Both the position numbers and the translations under genes were made by a program. From Malania oleifera (Eukaryota > Streptophyta > Magnoliopsida > Santalales > Ximeniaceae), in contig NC_080423.1 in assembly GCF_029873635.1 (NCBI RefSeq), positions 95,630,953 through 95,694,952 of the forward strand: DNA of 64,000 nt, given 5' to 3'. Positions within the stretch are counted from its first letter, which is position 1. Every line of letters starts with the position of its first letter. Below the pieces are notes generated by a model. The model was not told where the DNA came from, made no database searches, and saw only the letters and a list, made by a program, of their open reading frames with translations. Positions 9,901 through 20,697 of the stretch are shown here, one piece after another.

Positions 9901-12029
9901 CAAATTAAGTAGTAGAGGATGTTCATAGAAGGAAAAGAAGAATGCTATATTTAGATTGGATATTGAAAAAGCTTATGATACGGTTAGAGGGAATTTCTTG
10001 GACAAGATCTTTGCTAGGAAAGGATTTTAGAGAGGTAGCGGGGTTCAATGGGGGGGTGTTTGTCCAATTTGTTCTACTCATTGTCAATGGGAAACAAAGG
10101 AGTGGTTTAGGGCCTCGAGAGGCGTCAGGAGAGGGAATCCTATCTCCTTATTTGCTTGTTCCTGTTGATGAATTTGTTTGTTCTCGTTGTGGATTCTTTG
10201 AGTAGTGCGAGGGTGATTGTGTTTCATAATAGATGATACTTTTAAAATAAATTTGGGAAAGAGTACACTTTCTACTATTAATCTTAGTAGTGTTAGAACC
10301 ATGGAATTAGCCTCCTCAGCAGGGTGTGGTATCCTCAAGCAGCCCTACCTTACTCAAGAGTTCCTTTTTTTGTAGGGGGAGAAGAGGGGGGGGGGGGGGG
10401 GGATAATTATAGGTGTATTGGGTTTCAGGATATGGGGTGGAGGGGGTGTCAAAGCATTTAGAAGGTTGCTTTCTCTAGGTGGTTCTATCACCCTTATCCA
10501 AGCTTTTCTTTCTAGAGTCGCTCTTTATCATTTTTTCATTTTTATAATTTCGGTAGGGGAGCTAGTAAAATTGGGAAATTGATGAGAGATTTCTTTTGCT
10601 CAAAGACCAGAGATAAAAGGGATCATTTGGTTAGTTGGGAGATTGTGTGTAGATCTAAGGCAGAGAAGAAGGGTTTAGGTGCTAGAAAAACTACCCTCCA
10701 AACTCTTCCAACAGCAAAGGTTTGCCGCATCAAACCATGTGTTGCTTTTCACTATGGGAGCTTGGTGATTTCCAATTCTCTTTGGAGGTGCAAGATTGCT
10801 ATTATTATTATTGCTCTTTTAGGGAAAAAAATAAACATTGGGAAATGGGCAAAATAAAAAAGTTGATGTCATTACAATTTACAAGGTAACAAGCCAAAAA
10901 GTGTAGGAGAAAGCACTGAATTTTAGAAAACAATTTCGCTTCAGCATACCTTTTTCTATACTATTAGAATAGGGGTTCTCCCTGGACCCAAATAAATAAA
11001 TAAATTATGGGGACTGTAAATTGTCTGAAAATGACTGTCAAATTTGTTTGCAACTTCCATATTCCTCAAAATAAGGACTTAACAACCAAAGTTAAAAGTC
11101 TAATAATTTTCCAAAGAGTAGTGCTATACAAAAAGAAAATTCCTACAGAATTTCTATACTCTACAACATGTCATTTACTCATTCTATCAATGAATTGAAT
11201 TTGGACAAAATTAGGGCGTAACACATCAAATGCCACATCAGGTAGAATGAATTTAGAGCAAATTTGGATTATGAATATCATATTAGCTTTTTCCTTTTTG
11301 AAATTGTCCCATAAATTTGTCTAAATTCTTTGAAATGAGGAGTTAACCACTAAAGATAAAATTGTAAACAGGCTATTTCCCATAACCACCAGAGAGCTGC
11401 TGAGCACACGCCAGCAGCTACATAGTGGAGAAGATGATGAAGAGGAAGCTCCAAATCAGACCCATTCCTCCAAAATCTTCCATACATAATTAAAACATAT
11501 TAACAAGCGAAAAAAGTAGAACCAGCCTCTCCAACTGCAGCAGAAGGATTAGCTTGAAAGAAATCTTTCAGGGTGTCGAACCAGCAGGGAGTTCGCTCCC
11601 CAACATACCTGCATAGAGAAGGGTCAGCCACTAACTGAATCAATACTTACTAAGCCCTTGTAAGGAAAAAGAAATCAAGGTGGCAGGAAAAAAAGGTGAA
11701 GAACAAGAGTACCAGGGATGGAGACCAAAGCATGGAATGACACAAGGATAGCCATCACTCATTTGCTTCACCAAGTGCCAATCATTCTGTGATCCTCCCA
11801 TGAGGGATTGATTAAATTAGAGGACGACGCGACAATGATGATGATGATGATGATGCATTAACAGAAGCAATAATGGCCTTACCTCAGAAACTCCATTAAC
11901 AGCAAAACGAAGCACACCAGAATCGAGGGCTTTGGCAATTAGCTGGGGAGCCTGACTAAAAATTCTTGGATCTTGGAGATGGCAGTGAGAATCAAAGAGC
12001 TTCATCATCTCAAATGCCTCTTGCTCCAC
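3961..12029 (-). CDS. TatD-type metal-dependent DNase (N-terminal half, five exons; 3' end outside the window)
   Basis: Coding exons on the minus strand are 12029-11883, 11786-11713, 11608-11527, 4706-4656 and 4061-3961. The joined frame has 151 codons plus two bases. It shows the TatD metal-binding HxH (SHCHL, residues 15-17), FGLHPWYV (70-76), the catalytic-Glu block VGE-IGLDKG (99-107) and the third ligand in SIHC (His139). TatD enzymes are amidohydrolase-fold 3'-5' exonuclease/DNases of about 300 residues, so roughly half is here. The start at 12029 gives MEQEAFEMMKLFD; MKLFD at codon 9 is an alternative start. Splice sites are GT-AG except exon 3, whose family-consistent end at GAG leaves a GC donor. 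The exon 5 donor GCA|GTATGA is inferred. The rest must lie left of the window or be lost, because no later exon is visible down to position 1. Confidence 0.85.
4317..4345. repeat. (AT)n microsatellite and nearby homopolymers
   Basis: A TA repeat lies here. A run of C at about 4531-4548 and A-rich homopolymers at 4492-4598 follow, all inside an intron of the TatD gene. Confidence 0.7.
5057..5775. repeat. Tandem direct duplication of about 360 bp (two diverged units)
   Basis: Unit 1 (5057-5420) and unit 2 (5421-5775) both start ccacccctttggtaatctcat. Both continue collinearly through ggaatgtttctacaatattt and aatggtgatcccatgcaagg to a pyrimidine-rich end. They differ most at an internal microsatellite, (TTG)n in unit 1 at about 5124-5155 and (TTC)n in unit 2 at about 5490-5514. 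The duplication lies in the third intron of the TatD gene. Confidence 0.85.
6330..6985 (+). pseudogene. L1 LINE fragment, pre-RT to start of RT
   Basis: Frames here resemble the region just before and at the start of L1 reverse transcriptase. A decayed L-DRKEEGIW-like stretch lies near 6500. A frame at 6781-6984 follows with VSWLERPFEESEVWNAVFGM and DKVPCPDGF, the counterpart of the L1 consensus around K-x-P-G-P-D-G-F. Stops interrupt both ends. It is inserted in the TatD intron, in the opposite orientation to the gene. Confidence 0.65.
7080..7520 (-). pseudogene. L1 LINE 3' fragment (zf-RVT C-terminus)
   Basis: A minus-strand frame (7518-7132) reads FFSWRVWNDRYGLFGESWV, then GPALWRCTIFAALWGYGW. 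This is the C-terminal hydrophobic and tryptophan-rich part of plant L1 ORF2, with WRC..FA.LW as the key block. It lacks the catalytic domains and its N-terminal side is cut. Confidence 0.7.
7383..8192. repeat. Tandem direct duplication of about 405 bp overlapping the L1 fragment
   Basis: Unit A (about 7383-7788) and unit B (about 7792-8192) are collinear. Both begin with atgcacccaactc and run through aaacaggtttgaac, aaagtgcctaagaagt, atgacgaataagca and gcaaggccaaagtct. Unit A has a longer CA microsatellite (7600-7614) than unit B. The left part of unit A is the antisense 5' portion of the L1 fragment above, so the duplication happened after that insertion. Confidence 0.85.
8193..8825. other. 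Intronic DNA, no gene seen
   Basis: No coding signal is visible. A short local repetition (cttacatagg-aatac-agacaaacac, three related copies at about 8360, 8413 and 8470) is the only structure I see. Confidence 0.5.
8826..9691 (-). pseudogene. L1 LINE 3' fragment (zf-RVT domain, long open frame)
   Basis: A 199-codon minus-strand frame (9691-9092) matches the zf-RVT region of plant L1 ORF2. It reads DTWSWVLDHLGLYFCKS, then SSIWKAKAPLWLVVFNKINT (the Pro-x-Lys/Trp block), LQIRRP, and finally RVALWKCCILAVFWGLWLEH. This part is unusually open for such a decayed neighbourhood. The tail to 8826 is in a shifted frame. It lies back to back with the plus-strand L1 that starts near 9720. Confidence 0.75.
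9720..10860 (+). pseudogene. L1 LINE fragment with reverse-transcriptase motifs
   Basis: The plus strand shows SAYKIVAQMLEDRM near 9785, FRLDIEKAYDTV near 9950 (RT motif around D-x-x-K-A-Y-D), and GILSPYLLVPVDEF near 10137 in place of GDPLSPYLF. It then shows ASKIGKLMRDFFC near 10560 and RDHLVSWEIVC near 10617. These follow the order of L1 RT and its thumb. Stops and shifts separate them and no FADD catalytic block is recognisable, so it is inactive. A run of about 20 G lies near 10385-10402. Confidence 0.75.
10861..11510. other. Intronic DNA of the TatD gene, no further gene
   Basis: AT-rich sequence between the last L1 fragment and exon 3 of the TatD gene. No coding or repeat structure is visible to me. 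Confidence 0.5.
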
Positions 12030-12453
12030 TTCTACAGTTCTATGACCTCTTGCTCATTGTCTAGGGCTTGGGGTGTTGCACTTCTCCGCAATCTTTAAAT
12101 TGAAAGTTTGAAACACATAAATAATTGCATTTACATTTCATTTTTTTCCCCTATTTGTGCGAAGTCTTACAAATACTCTAGAGCCAGCTATGAACAATGA
12201 AATCACATTAATTAAGATCATTCTTTTTCATGTTGAATAGTGATGACTAAAAATACATCACAATGAGTAATCTTTAATAATATATTTAATAATTTATAAT
12301 ATAATTTAAATTTATTTTTCAAGGCAATGCCACCCAAGTACAAATGAACCTAAGGACATCACTGCAGTGCAGGGTGTCAAAACATTCAAGGATGACATGA
12401 GTGTCATTCAGAAACAATCCTGCTAATTAGAAACAATAACAACCCATTGCTCT
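12030..12453 (-). promoter_or_regulatory. Upstream region of the TatD gene
   Basis: This is the 5' flank of the minus-strand gene and ends at an L1 remnant about 420 bp upstream of the start codon. The promoter and 5' UTR should lie here unless an upstream leader exon exists. I do not see a clear TATA box in the expected window. The AT-rich part near 12270-12320 is the nearest candidate. Confidence 0.35.
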
Positions 12454-13960
12454 CTAACAACATGGAGGAGAGTATTCAAAAGCTCTCCTATGCCTTTCCC
12501 TCCAGCCAAAAGATGGCAAGGGTGGTGAGGGAAAGAGCTTTCCTCCTTTCCTTGCTAGCACGGATACCTTTCCACGAGGCAGGCCTCTTTTTTGGAGGTT
12601 GTCAGTGGTAAGAATCCTTCCAAAAGTAGCCTCCCAGCTCCCACATGAAGAATGCAACCTTTTGTGGGGGCTGCAGTTCTCCAGATGTGCCCCTAGGGAA
12701 TATTGCTGCTCGTTTTTGGCCAGAAAAAGATAATAATAAAAGGATCTGACCCTAAAATTCAATATTTGTCCCGGGTTCACTAGGCCTCATTGGTAGTATT
12801 CCAACACTGACTTTCATACAGACCACCGTAAAATTCTGTACAATTGTCTCCTTCCCAATCGATGACATTCCCAACCAGGGGAATGTTCCAAGAAGTCCCA
12901 TGATCTGTGAACTCAAGACGCTCGTTCAAAAGGGCATCTTTGTCACAAATCAGTCTGGTATTAGTGCAAAGTGGAGACTTGCCACAATGTGCCAAAAGAA
13001 AACATTCTCCCCATTCCCCGACTCAGAAATAAATGAAAGAGAAAAAAATTTATATTATACTAGTGTATTATAGCATTCCTTATGACATGACAAAAGGCAT
13101 GCTAATTAAAATTATATAATACTACTGTATTGTTCCACACAAGGAAGATATTCCAAAAGTTTATATTATGCTTAAGAAAAAAAAAAATCAAATCAGTTCA
13201 TAAAAATTTATTTAAGTTTCACCATTTTCTTTCAAGTATTTGATTAATGATCGTACCAACAAACAGTGTGGACTTGAGGCAGAAGTACCCTCCAGTATAC
13301 ACAATTAATATACAATTGCAATATATTTTTAAAGCTCTTCCTATATTTTGTTTTTATTTTTTTTATTATGTTTAATATTGTCTTCACGGTCGTCCTTTGA
13401 TTTCTCACCATCAATCAACTAAATAATTTCCTATTTTCCAATTACTAACTTTCCAGCTTTTCTTTTTCGATCATGCAATTCATATTACGAAAAAAGTCAG
13501 TCATATATATTTGCTAACTTTATTTATACATTGTTATTTTTAGCAATTTATATTTCTTACACTTGTTCATTCAATGATTTCATTGGCTTTATCATCTATG
13601 TCAAAAATTCCATCAGCTTCAATGAAATTTTCTTTTGCTATCAAAAAATTCTTTAAGCAACGAAAAAAATCAACTTGTAGCATTGAAGTTGAGAAAAATT
13701 AAAGTCATTAACTTGAAGCTGACAAATTTTTTAAATGATTTATTGTTTTCTCAGTAACATTTTCTTCTGGCTTAAAGATATTCTTAATTGGATAGCCCCA
13801 AATTTTATCTCTTCCCCCATTGTCATTTCTATAAAGTCCATCAATCTTACACAGGCTTGATATTGAATTTTTTGAATGATTGAATCTAAAGTGCCTAACA
13901 TGACTTAAATTAATAAAGTAGAATAAAACATCACCTGAGAAAACTGATTTGCCAAAGTAG
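12454..13960 (-). pseudogene. L1 LINE remnant with an internally collapsed ORF2
   Basis: On the minus strand, 13960-13708 reads FRFNHSKNSISSLCKIDGLY and then IKNIFKPEENV. This resembles the pre-RT segment (N-x-I-x-x-L-x-x-x-D-G ... YF-x-x-I-F). The zf-RVT side follows at 12995-12454, with SWNIPLVGNVIDWEGDN, FRVRSFYYYL and GSWEATFGRILTTDNLQKRG. The RT core that should separate them is missing and AT-rich sequence lies between. The zf-RVT assignment is strong and the pre-RT one tentative. Confidence 0.65.
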
Positions 13961-14039
13961 AGACTGTAGGAATAAATGAGAAGGAGATGCAACAGCTTTG
14001 TCAACAATAATTTATGGTAAAAAGCAATTATAAACAAAA

Positions 14040-14990
14040 TTAATGGTTGACATTAATAAATTGAAGGATTTGCTCCTTTACTTATCACTAATAAAATGAA
14101 TGAAAAAGGTGCTTGAACCTGAAAAGTTCAGCTCATATATAGTGCAAACTGTTACTTATGTTACACAGATTTCATAAAAATTAATTGTTATCCTTTTTTT
14201 TTTTAAAACATTAACAAAATTAAAAAGGGCTTTTTAGAGTTATAAATTAAAAATTACTCAGAATATAAAATTGATTTTAAAAATAATTTTAAAATTAATA
14301 TATATTTGGAAATAATGAATTACTGACAAATATTTTAATTCATAAAAACCAAGAAATAATTTATTCTCTCTTTTGAAAATCTAGGCAAAACTAATTTCAA
14401 TTTCTTTTTTTTTTTTTAATGATAAAAAAAAATGATTGCATTAAGGAAGAAGGAATGTGCAAGGGGGAGAATACGACTATACAAGATCCTCTTAAACAGA
14501 ATGGACAAATTAAAAAGTATGAAGAAGAAACTAAAAACATCAACCAAGCCAACAAAGACACTCAATCCTGTTCAATGTCAGAAAAGCTCACTCCTTTGTA
14601 GCATCCTGAGCCAACACACGAAGGTGAAGCTAAGTAATGAATCTCATCCCCAAGGTCTCAAATTTTGATTTCAATTAAAATTTTCCAAAAGCACAAAAAT
14701 TTTGATGAAATTTTGATGGAAATTTTGATTTCAATATCAATTTTGACTTATTATGAAATTCTTTTATGAAACATAAATTTGGAAAAACAATGGAAATTAG
14801 TAGTAAATTATGAAATTCTTTTATGAAATTTTAGAAAATGGCTAATAGACATAATAATGTAAGTTTTAAGACTAATATATTACAAAATAAATACATCTAT
14901 GTTTTGTATGAGGTGCAATAGTTGTAATATAATATGTGCATTAAACATATTCAGTTAATATAAATGAAATTTCAAAAGCCCTTGTAATAA
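14040..14990. other. AT-rich DNA with a possible L1 tail
   Basis: Mostly AT-rich. About 14404-14660 (poly-T, then aatgataaaaaaaaatgattgcattaagg) looks like an antisense L1 3' tail, but no protein homology supports it. The RTE element is inserted next to it. Confidence 0.35.
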
Positions 14991-17390
14991 TCTTCTATGA
15001 GAGGATACATAGAGGATATGGATATGGAGACAAAAATGAGTCTGGGAGATGATCTTAGACTTTGCTATGTCATATGATTTTAGTATAATGAATACTTGCT
15101 TTAAGAAGAGAGAAGAATACTTAATAACCTTTAAAAGTGGACAAAATAGAAGTCAAATAGATTTTTTTTTTAACTAGGTGGGTAGTTCGTTTATCATGCA
15201 AGGATTGTAAAATTATTCCAGGTGAAAGCCTAACCACACAACATAGAGTCTTAGTATTAGATATATGTATTAAAAAATGGAAGAAAAAGGATAAAATAAA
15301 CCAGTGTAGGAGAACTAGGTAGTGGAACCTAAAAGAAAAAATATAATGAAATTTAAAGATAAAATGATCAACGATGTGGATTGGACCTTAAAGGATGGGA
15401 TAGATACAAATACTCTTTGGAATAGATTAGCTAGCTCTATTAAAAAGATAGCAAAAAAGATTTTAAGTGAATCAAGGGGAAGATTCTTGAATAGCAAAGA
15501 GAGTTGGTGATGGGATAAAGATGTACAAAAAATCATAAAGACAAAAAAATTTGGTATAAAACGTGGCAAAAATGTAGAAACAGAGATAACTTAGAAAAAT
15601 ATAAGGAGGCAAGAATAGATGCAAAAAGGGTCGTTAGTGAAGCTAAATATAGATCATTTAATAGTTTTTATGATAGATTAGGTACAAAAGAAGGGGAAAG
15701 AGATATATTTAAATTTGTCAAAGCTGGAGAAAGGAAGAGTAAGGACTTAGGAAATGTAAAATGTATAAAAAATGAGGATGATATTGTCTTGGTTAAGAAC
15801 GAAGATACTAAAGAAAGATGGCGAAGTTACTTTAGTAAGTTATTTAACGAAAATCAAATAGAAGGCTTAAACTTAGAATTGCCAAACAAGGAAAAGACTA
15901 AAAATATAAGATTTATTCGCAAAATTAGAATTAACGAAGTTAAGTTTGCACTAAAAAGGATGAAAAATGGGAAAACTATGGGACTAGATAACATCCCAAT
16001 TGAAGTTTGGAAATGCTTGGGTGATAACGGAATTATATGGTTAACTAATTTATTTAATACAATTGTAAAAACTAAGAAAATGCCAGATGAATGGAGAAAA
16101 AGCACTTTAATACCTATATACAAAAATAAAGGAGATATTCAAAATTGTAATAACTATCGTGGAATTAAACTTATGAGCCATATGATGAAACTATGGGAAA
16201 GGGTAGTTGAACAAAGTTTAAGGTTAGAAACGAAGATCTCAGAAAATCAATTTGGTTTTATGCCTGGGAGATCTACCACAAAAGTTATTTATCTTTTAAG
16301 AAGATTAATGGAAAAGTTTAGGGAAAAGAAGAGGGACTTGCATATGATATTTATTGACCTTGAAAAAGCATATGATGGGATACCTAGGGAAGTTCTACGG
16401 TAGGTTTTAGAAAAAAAGGGTATTTGTTGTAGGTATACCGATGTCATTAAGGATACGTACAATGAAGTAATGAGTAGTGTAAGGACTATAGATGGAGAAA
16501 CTAGAGAATTTCCAATTACCATAGGTGTACATCAAGGATCTGCTTTGAGTCCTTATCTTTTTGCTTTAGTGATGGACCAATTGACTATGAGTATTCAAAA
16601 TGAGATTCCATCGTGTATGTTTTTTGCAGATGATATTGTATTAATTGACGAAACTAGGGACGGAGTAGAGGCTGAGTTAGAATTATGGAGAGAAACTTTG
16701 GAATCTAAAGACTTTAGGATAAGTAGAAATAAAATAGAATATATGAAATGTAATTTTAGTAATGATAGTAAGAATATTGGAGACAAAGTTAAACTTGATG
16801 ATGAAGAAATAAATAGCACTTGTAGATTTCGATACCGTGGATCTATTATGCAAGCTGAAGGAGAAATTGAAGATGATGTAATGCATAGAGTTAAAGTAGG
16901 TTGGGTAAAATGGAGAAGTTCTTCAAGTGTGCTATGTGATCGTAGAATACCCTTACAATTGAAAGAAAAGTTTTATATGACAGTTATAAGACCAACTAAG
17001 CTATATGGATCAGAATGTTGGGCGACGAAGAAACATAATATCCAAAAAGTAATTAAAAGATAAATTAAGGAATGAACATATTCGTGGTAAATTAGGTGTA
17101 ACTCCTATAGAAGATAAGATAAGGGAGGGATGACTCAGATGGTATAGACACTTGCAACTTAGGCCTTATAATGCACCTGTGAGGAAGAGTGAATTAGTTA
17201 CTATGGGGGGCAGTAGAAGGGGTAAGGTTAGACTTAAAATAACTTGAGAGGAAATAGTGAGTAAGGATTTAATATCCTTAAATCTATCAAAAGAAATGGT
17301 CCATGATCATATAAATTGGCGGAAAATGATTTATATAACCGACCCCACTTAGTAGGACTAAGGCTTGATTTTGTTGTTGTTGTTGTTGTA
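14990..17390 (+). mobile_element. RTE-clade LINE, 5'-truncated and inactivated
   Basis: One degraded ORF covers the endonuclease C-terminus and the RT. The endonuclease part shows SGQNRSQIDFFLT near 15140 and QHRVLVLDI near 15245. RT motifs follow in order: TLIPIYKNKGDIQNCNNYRG, QFGFMPGRST, MIFIDLEKAYD, HQGSALSPYLFALVMD, FADDIVLIDE (near 16625), then YGSECWATKK. The C-terminal block ends NWRKMIYITDPT. This motif set and the 3' end in a short (TTG)n repeat (17369-17388) are typical of plant RTE LINEs rather than L1. Stops at about 15508, 16400 and 17150 and a shift near 17060 disable it. Frames at 15789-16403 and 16470-17063 are long, so it is younger than the L1 fragments. Confidence 0.88.
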
Positions 17391-18228
17391 GTTAAATTTT
17401 CAACAAGTTTAGCTAAAATTTCAAGATTTCAATAATTTTTTTAAGATTTGTTAAAATTTCAACGAAAGATGAAAACTGATTGCCATTTTGATTTCAAGGG
17501 TTATCAAGAAAGTGAGGAAAAAAAAATAAAAGCATACTGAGTCAATGAAGTAAATTTTAATTTTACACATCATTAACATTTGATTTTTCTTCATTTTTAA
17601 TCATATTATAACATTTTTTACATTTTTAATGGCATTTGATATCTAGAGAAAATATAATAAAAAATAAATTTCATTCTAATTTTCCTTTCTTTTTCTTTTT
17701 CCAAACGAATCCAAACTGACCCTTGAGGATTAGTACTACTTATTGTATTAATGTTTTAATTTTGTGGTGGTCATCCTTGATCCAGTCATCAGTCATGGTT
17801 TGGGTTCAAGAGTTACGCACAAGTCTAAGTGGGAAATGAAATACATGTTCTGGTCGCCGGACTGTGGGGAGAGTGTGGTGATGGGCATCAATGGCTAGTG
17901 CCCTGCCCAACCATCAGGGCTAAGGCTGGGGACAGGAGGGAAATATATTAATGTGTATATACATAGACATATACGCGCAACACATGCAAGTAAACATAAA
18001 GCAAATAAAGCAAAGGGGAAGAGGAGAGACCTGACTTAGAATAGATACAGATATTTTACACCAACTGGAATCCGAAAATCCCCACAGCTATCCCAACAGC
18101 CGCGAACAGATGATAAACCTGCTTGCATCGCACCCCTCTCGCATATCAATATAACTATCTCAATTTCCTCTCAAAAAAATCAAAATAACAGATGAAATCC
18201 TCCGAAAATGAATCGAATTAACAAGTCC

Positions 18229-18230
<2 letters not shown>
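17391..18230. other. Intergenic DNA, no supported gene
   Basis: The AT-rich part (17391-17730) resembles the sequence left of the RTE insertion and may be the interrupted host repeat. It ends in ccaaacgaatccaaactgaccc (17700-17721), a PIF-like end word, but I could not pair it with a left end. The part at 17760-17960 is GC-richer and unassigned. Confidence 0.4.
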
Positions 18231-18278
<48 letters not shown>

Positions 18279-18282
18279 GAGA
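18231..18282. repeat. (GA)n microsatellite
   Basis: An almost perfect GA repeat of about 50 bases directly precedes a GC-rich island. Such tracts are common in 5' UTRs and core promoters of plants. Confidence 0.95.
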
Positions 18283-18378
18283 ATTCAGAGGCTTCCATAC
18301 ATCAGATTCGGAGGTACGGGGATGCGGCAAGATTAAGGCAGCAGGGCTTCCTTCTCGCAGGAAAGACGCGGGGGCCGA

Positions 18379-18456
18379 GATGAGCAACGGCGGCGATTCT
18401 GTGACGGTCGGCTCTTCGGGGACGGGGACGGAGACGGAGACGGATGACTGGGTGAG
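18379..18456 (+). pseudogene. Orphan exon-like frame in a GC-rich island
   Basis: After the GA tract the base composition jumps to strongly GC-rich for about 170 bases and then falls back abruptly. An ATG at 18379 in context gccgagATGA opens MSNGGDSVTVGSSGTGTETE, a Gly/Thr/acidic N-terminus. It leads to DDW and a donor-like G|GTGAGA at about 18450. This looks like a first coding exon. However, the next 14 kb is transposons and no downstream exon is visible, so the rest may be deleted or displaced. I do not recognise the protein. The minus strand at 18131-18062 also has a short hydrophobic open frame, which I could not support. Confidence 0.3.
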
Positions 18457-18489
18457 AGAGGCTAGCTTTAGGAACAGTCCTCATTTTCA

Positions 18490-19022
18490 ATTTTTCGGCT
18501 TATTTACCAGTTCTTCAAAAGTAATAAAAATGTTTTTAAAATATAATTTTGAAAAAAAAAATTATGGCAAAAGACATTCATCTTTTGACCAAAAATGAAA
18601 ACCACTGCTTAAATTTTAGAATTCAAATATTCTAAAAAATTTCCCATAAAATTTGTTAAAAAGTTTGGAGATTTGTATCCTTTTAACAAATTTTAAGAAA
18701 AATTATGATATTTTTTAAACTTAATTAGTTCACTAGTGCCTTTTATCCATTCATTTTTATTTTTTTTTTTATCTTTTTCACTTCTAGAGTGAAAAAATCA
18801 AGGGGTAAAAGTGAAAACTAAATAATAAATGTATTATTTAATATATTTAAATTTTAATGTAGAGTGATAAATAATAGTATCTTTTTTGGAGTTATGGTAA
18901 TATTTGTTATAAAATATAATAAAATATGTATTCAATTATGAAAAATAATTTTTTTTTCACTTATAGGCATTCTAATCTGATTAGAAGAGCAATGATGGGA
19001 TATTGATGTTTTTCTGGTAGGA
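18490..19022. other. AT-rich intergenic DNA
   Basis: No genes or clear repeats. It borders the truncated left edge of the LTR copy that ends at 20697. Confidence 0.5.
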
Positions 19023-20697
19023 TAGAAAGACCTTAAGTACCTAAACAAATGTACAAACAGTCCTTATATTACTTACATAATCAGGGAATCAATTAATTTA
19101 AAATTGAACATAATAGGCATAAAATGAGAGAGGTCGGGCGACCGAACCCTGGATGAACAAATCACCTCAGGCCCCCGAACTGTTAAGAAGTCAACAATTT
19201 GACCAGCTCTCATGCGACCGAACACAAAATGTTCTTATCTCACTCGAGCGCCCGAACCCTCTAAAAGGAACTTCTCAACTACTCGGAGTGTCGAATTTTC
19301 ACGTTCATTATGGCCTCGGGTGACTGAACTAACCAGTTCGGGCTACCAACCCTTGAACCGGACACCCGAACCTCGGACATTTGGTTACTGACTTTGGTTC
19401 AGCCACCCAAACATAATTTCGAGTACTCGAACCTTTAAAATTTGATTTTCTAACTGAGTCTATACGAGCACCCGAACCTTAGATCGGGCACCCAAATCTC
19501 ACGGGTTAAATTTTTTTTTAATGGAGTTAAAATTAAGTAAACTAGGTTAATTTGCTTGATTAGTTTTAAAACAAATCTAATAATACCATAAATATCCCCA
19601 ATGTTCATAATTTACTCATTCTCTATATATAGGGGTTCATTTATAAAAATTAGTGATGATTAGCAAATAGGATTAGCCAAAAACTCTCTCAAATTTCCTA
19701 AACCCTATTTGTTTATTGCAACCCCATAACACTCAAATATCTTCATTCCTTTGAGAAATCTTGCCTTGTGAGTGTTTATTGTTTGTTATATTGTGCTAGA
19801 AACCCTCACTTCTATAGTACACGTGTGATTTTCATATTGAGGGCTGAGTTAGATTTTTTTTCCCGATTTCATTTGATCAATTTTTGGTTGGGAAAAACCA
19901 TATAGTTATGTGAGTTTGCATTATCATTGCAATACTCGTTTGGGTTTATACTTTTGTGTGCAAAAATATTTTACAAAGTTAGATATCAAACAACTCTTGT
20001 ACTAGATACATTTGAGAAAAATATTTTTGAGCTCATTTGAACATTATTGCTAGCATCTTTGAAACACTAATCTAATATTGAGATTTGATATACTTTATTT
20101 TCAAAGATTAGCCTGTTAAAACACTCCGCACATATTTGAGATTATACATCTTATTGAGTGTTGATTGCACACGTAGAGCACCGAGCTTATAGTTCATACA
20201 TACTTAAGGTGCATTAATTATATTGTGCGAAGTGGTACATATCTACTTATGTAAGAAGCGTTTGTTTGTATGTAAAATTTTACATCTATTGTATTCTAGG
20301 TGTGGGTCTGAAGAGGGAGACTAACCCTATGGAATAGTCCCGGATTGGCTTAGACCCAATTAGGAAAACTAGGTGCACCATTCTAATAAGGTGTAGGCTG
20401 AGGTCGGCCTCGTTAATTGACTTGATTGTAAACAGTGTCACTCCACCCGTTAAGTGAGCATATATTGTAATCCTTGTGCGGGTGTGCATCCGAACCCCGA
20501 TAACATATTGTGTATGCATTTTACTTTTCCGTAATTTATCTTCTGCACATAAATGTTATTTTATGAATGTTGCGCATGATTTAATACATAGACATACCCT
20601 AGGTTTGTGTAATACTGGTTGTTATATTAGTTGAACTTAGGAATAAAGTTTAAAATTCCAATTCACCCTCCCTATTGGGAATACGCCAAAGCTAACA
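19023..20697. repeat. 5'-truncated LTR, 'CGACCGAAC' family, copy A
   Basis: Collinear with copies B (22121-24056) and C (60285-61821) from a point equivalent to about 400 bases into the LTR. It shares the array of CGACCGAAC-like words (19137-19500), the TATA-like tctatatatagg (19621-19632), the gaggtcggcc-gttaattgacttg block (20400-20425) and the terminal caattcaccctcc. It ends at gctaaca (20697). It interrupts the minus-strand gypsy pol at the SPWG block. The left end is missing, so no TSD can be shown. No internal coding region is attached, so I cannot name the superfamily firmly; the style fits copia. Confidence 0.75.

Noticed and set aside
13708..14037. Independent gene for the 109-codon minus-strand frame
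   Set aside because: The part around NSISSLCKIDGLY matches the L1 pre-RT layout and sits in line with the L1 zf-RVT remnant at 12454-12995, so it was assigned to that L1.
18062..18131. Minus-strand hydrophobic C-terminus (VYHLFAAVGIAVGIFGFQLV, then stop) that looks like a last exon
   Set aside because: The acceptor candidate lacks a pyrimidine tract and no upstream exon could be joined. Too short to support alone.
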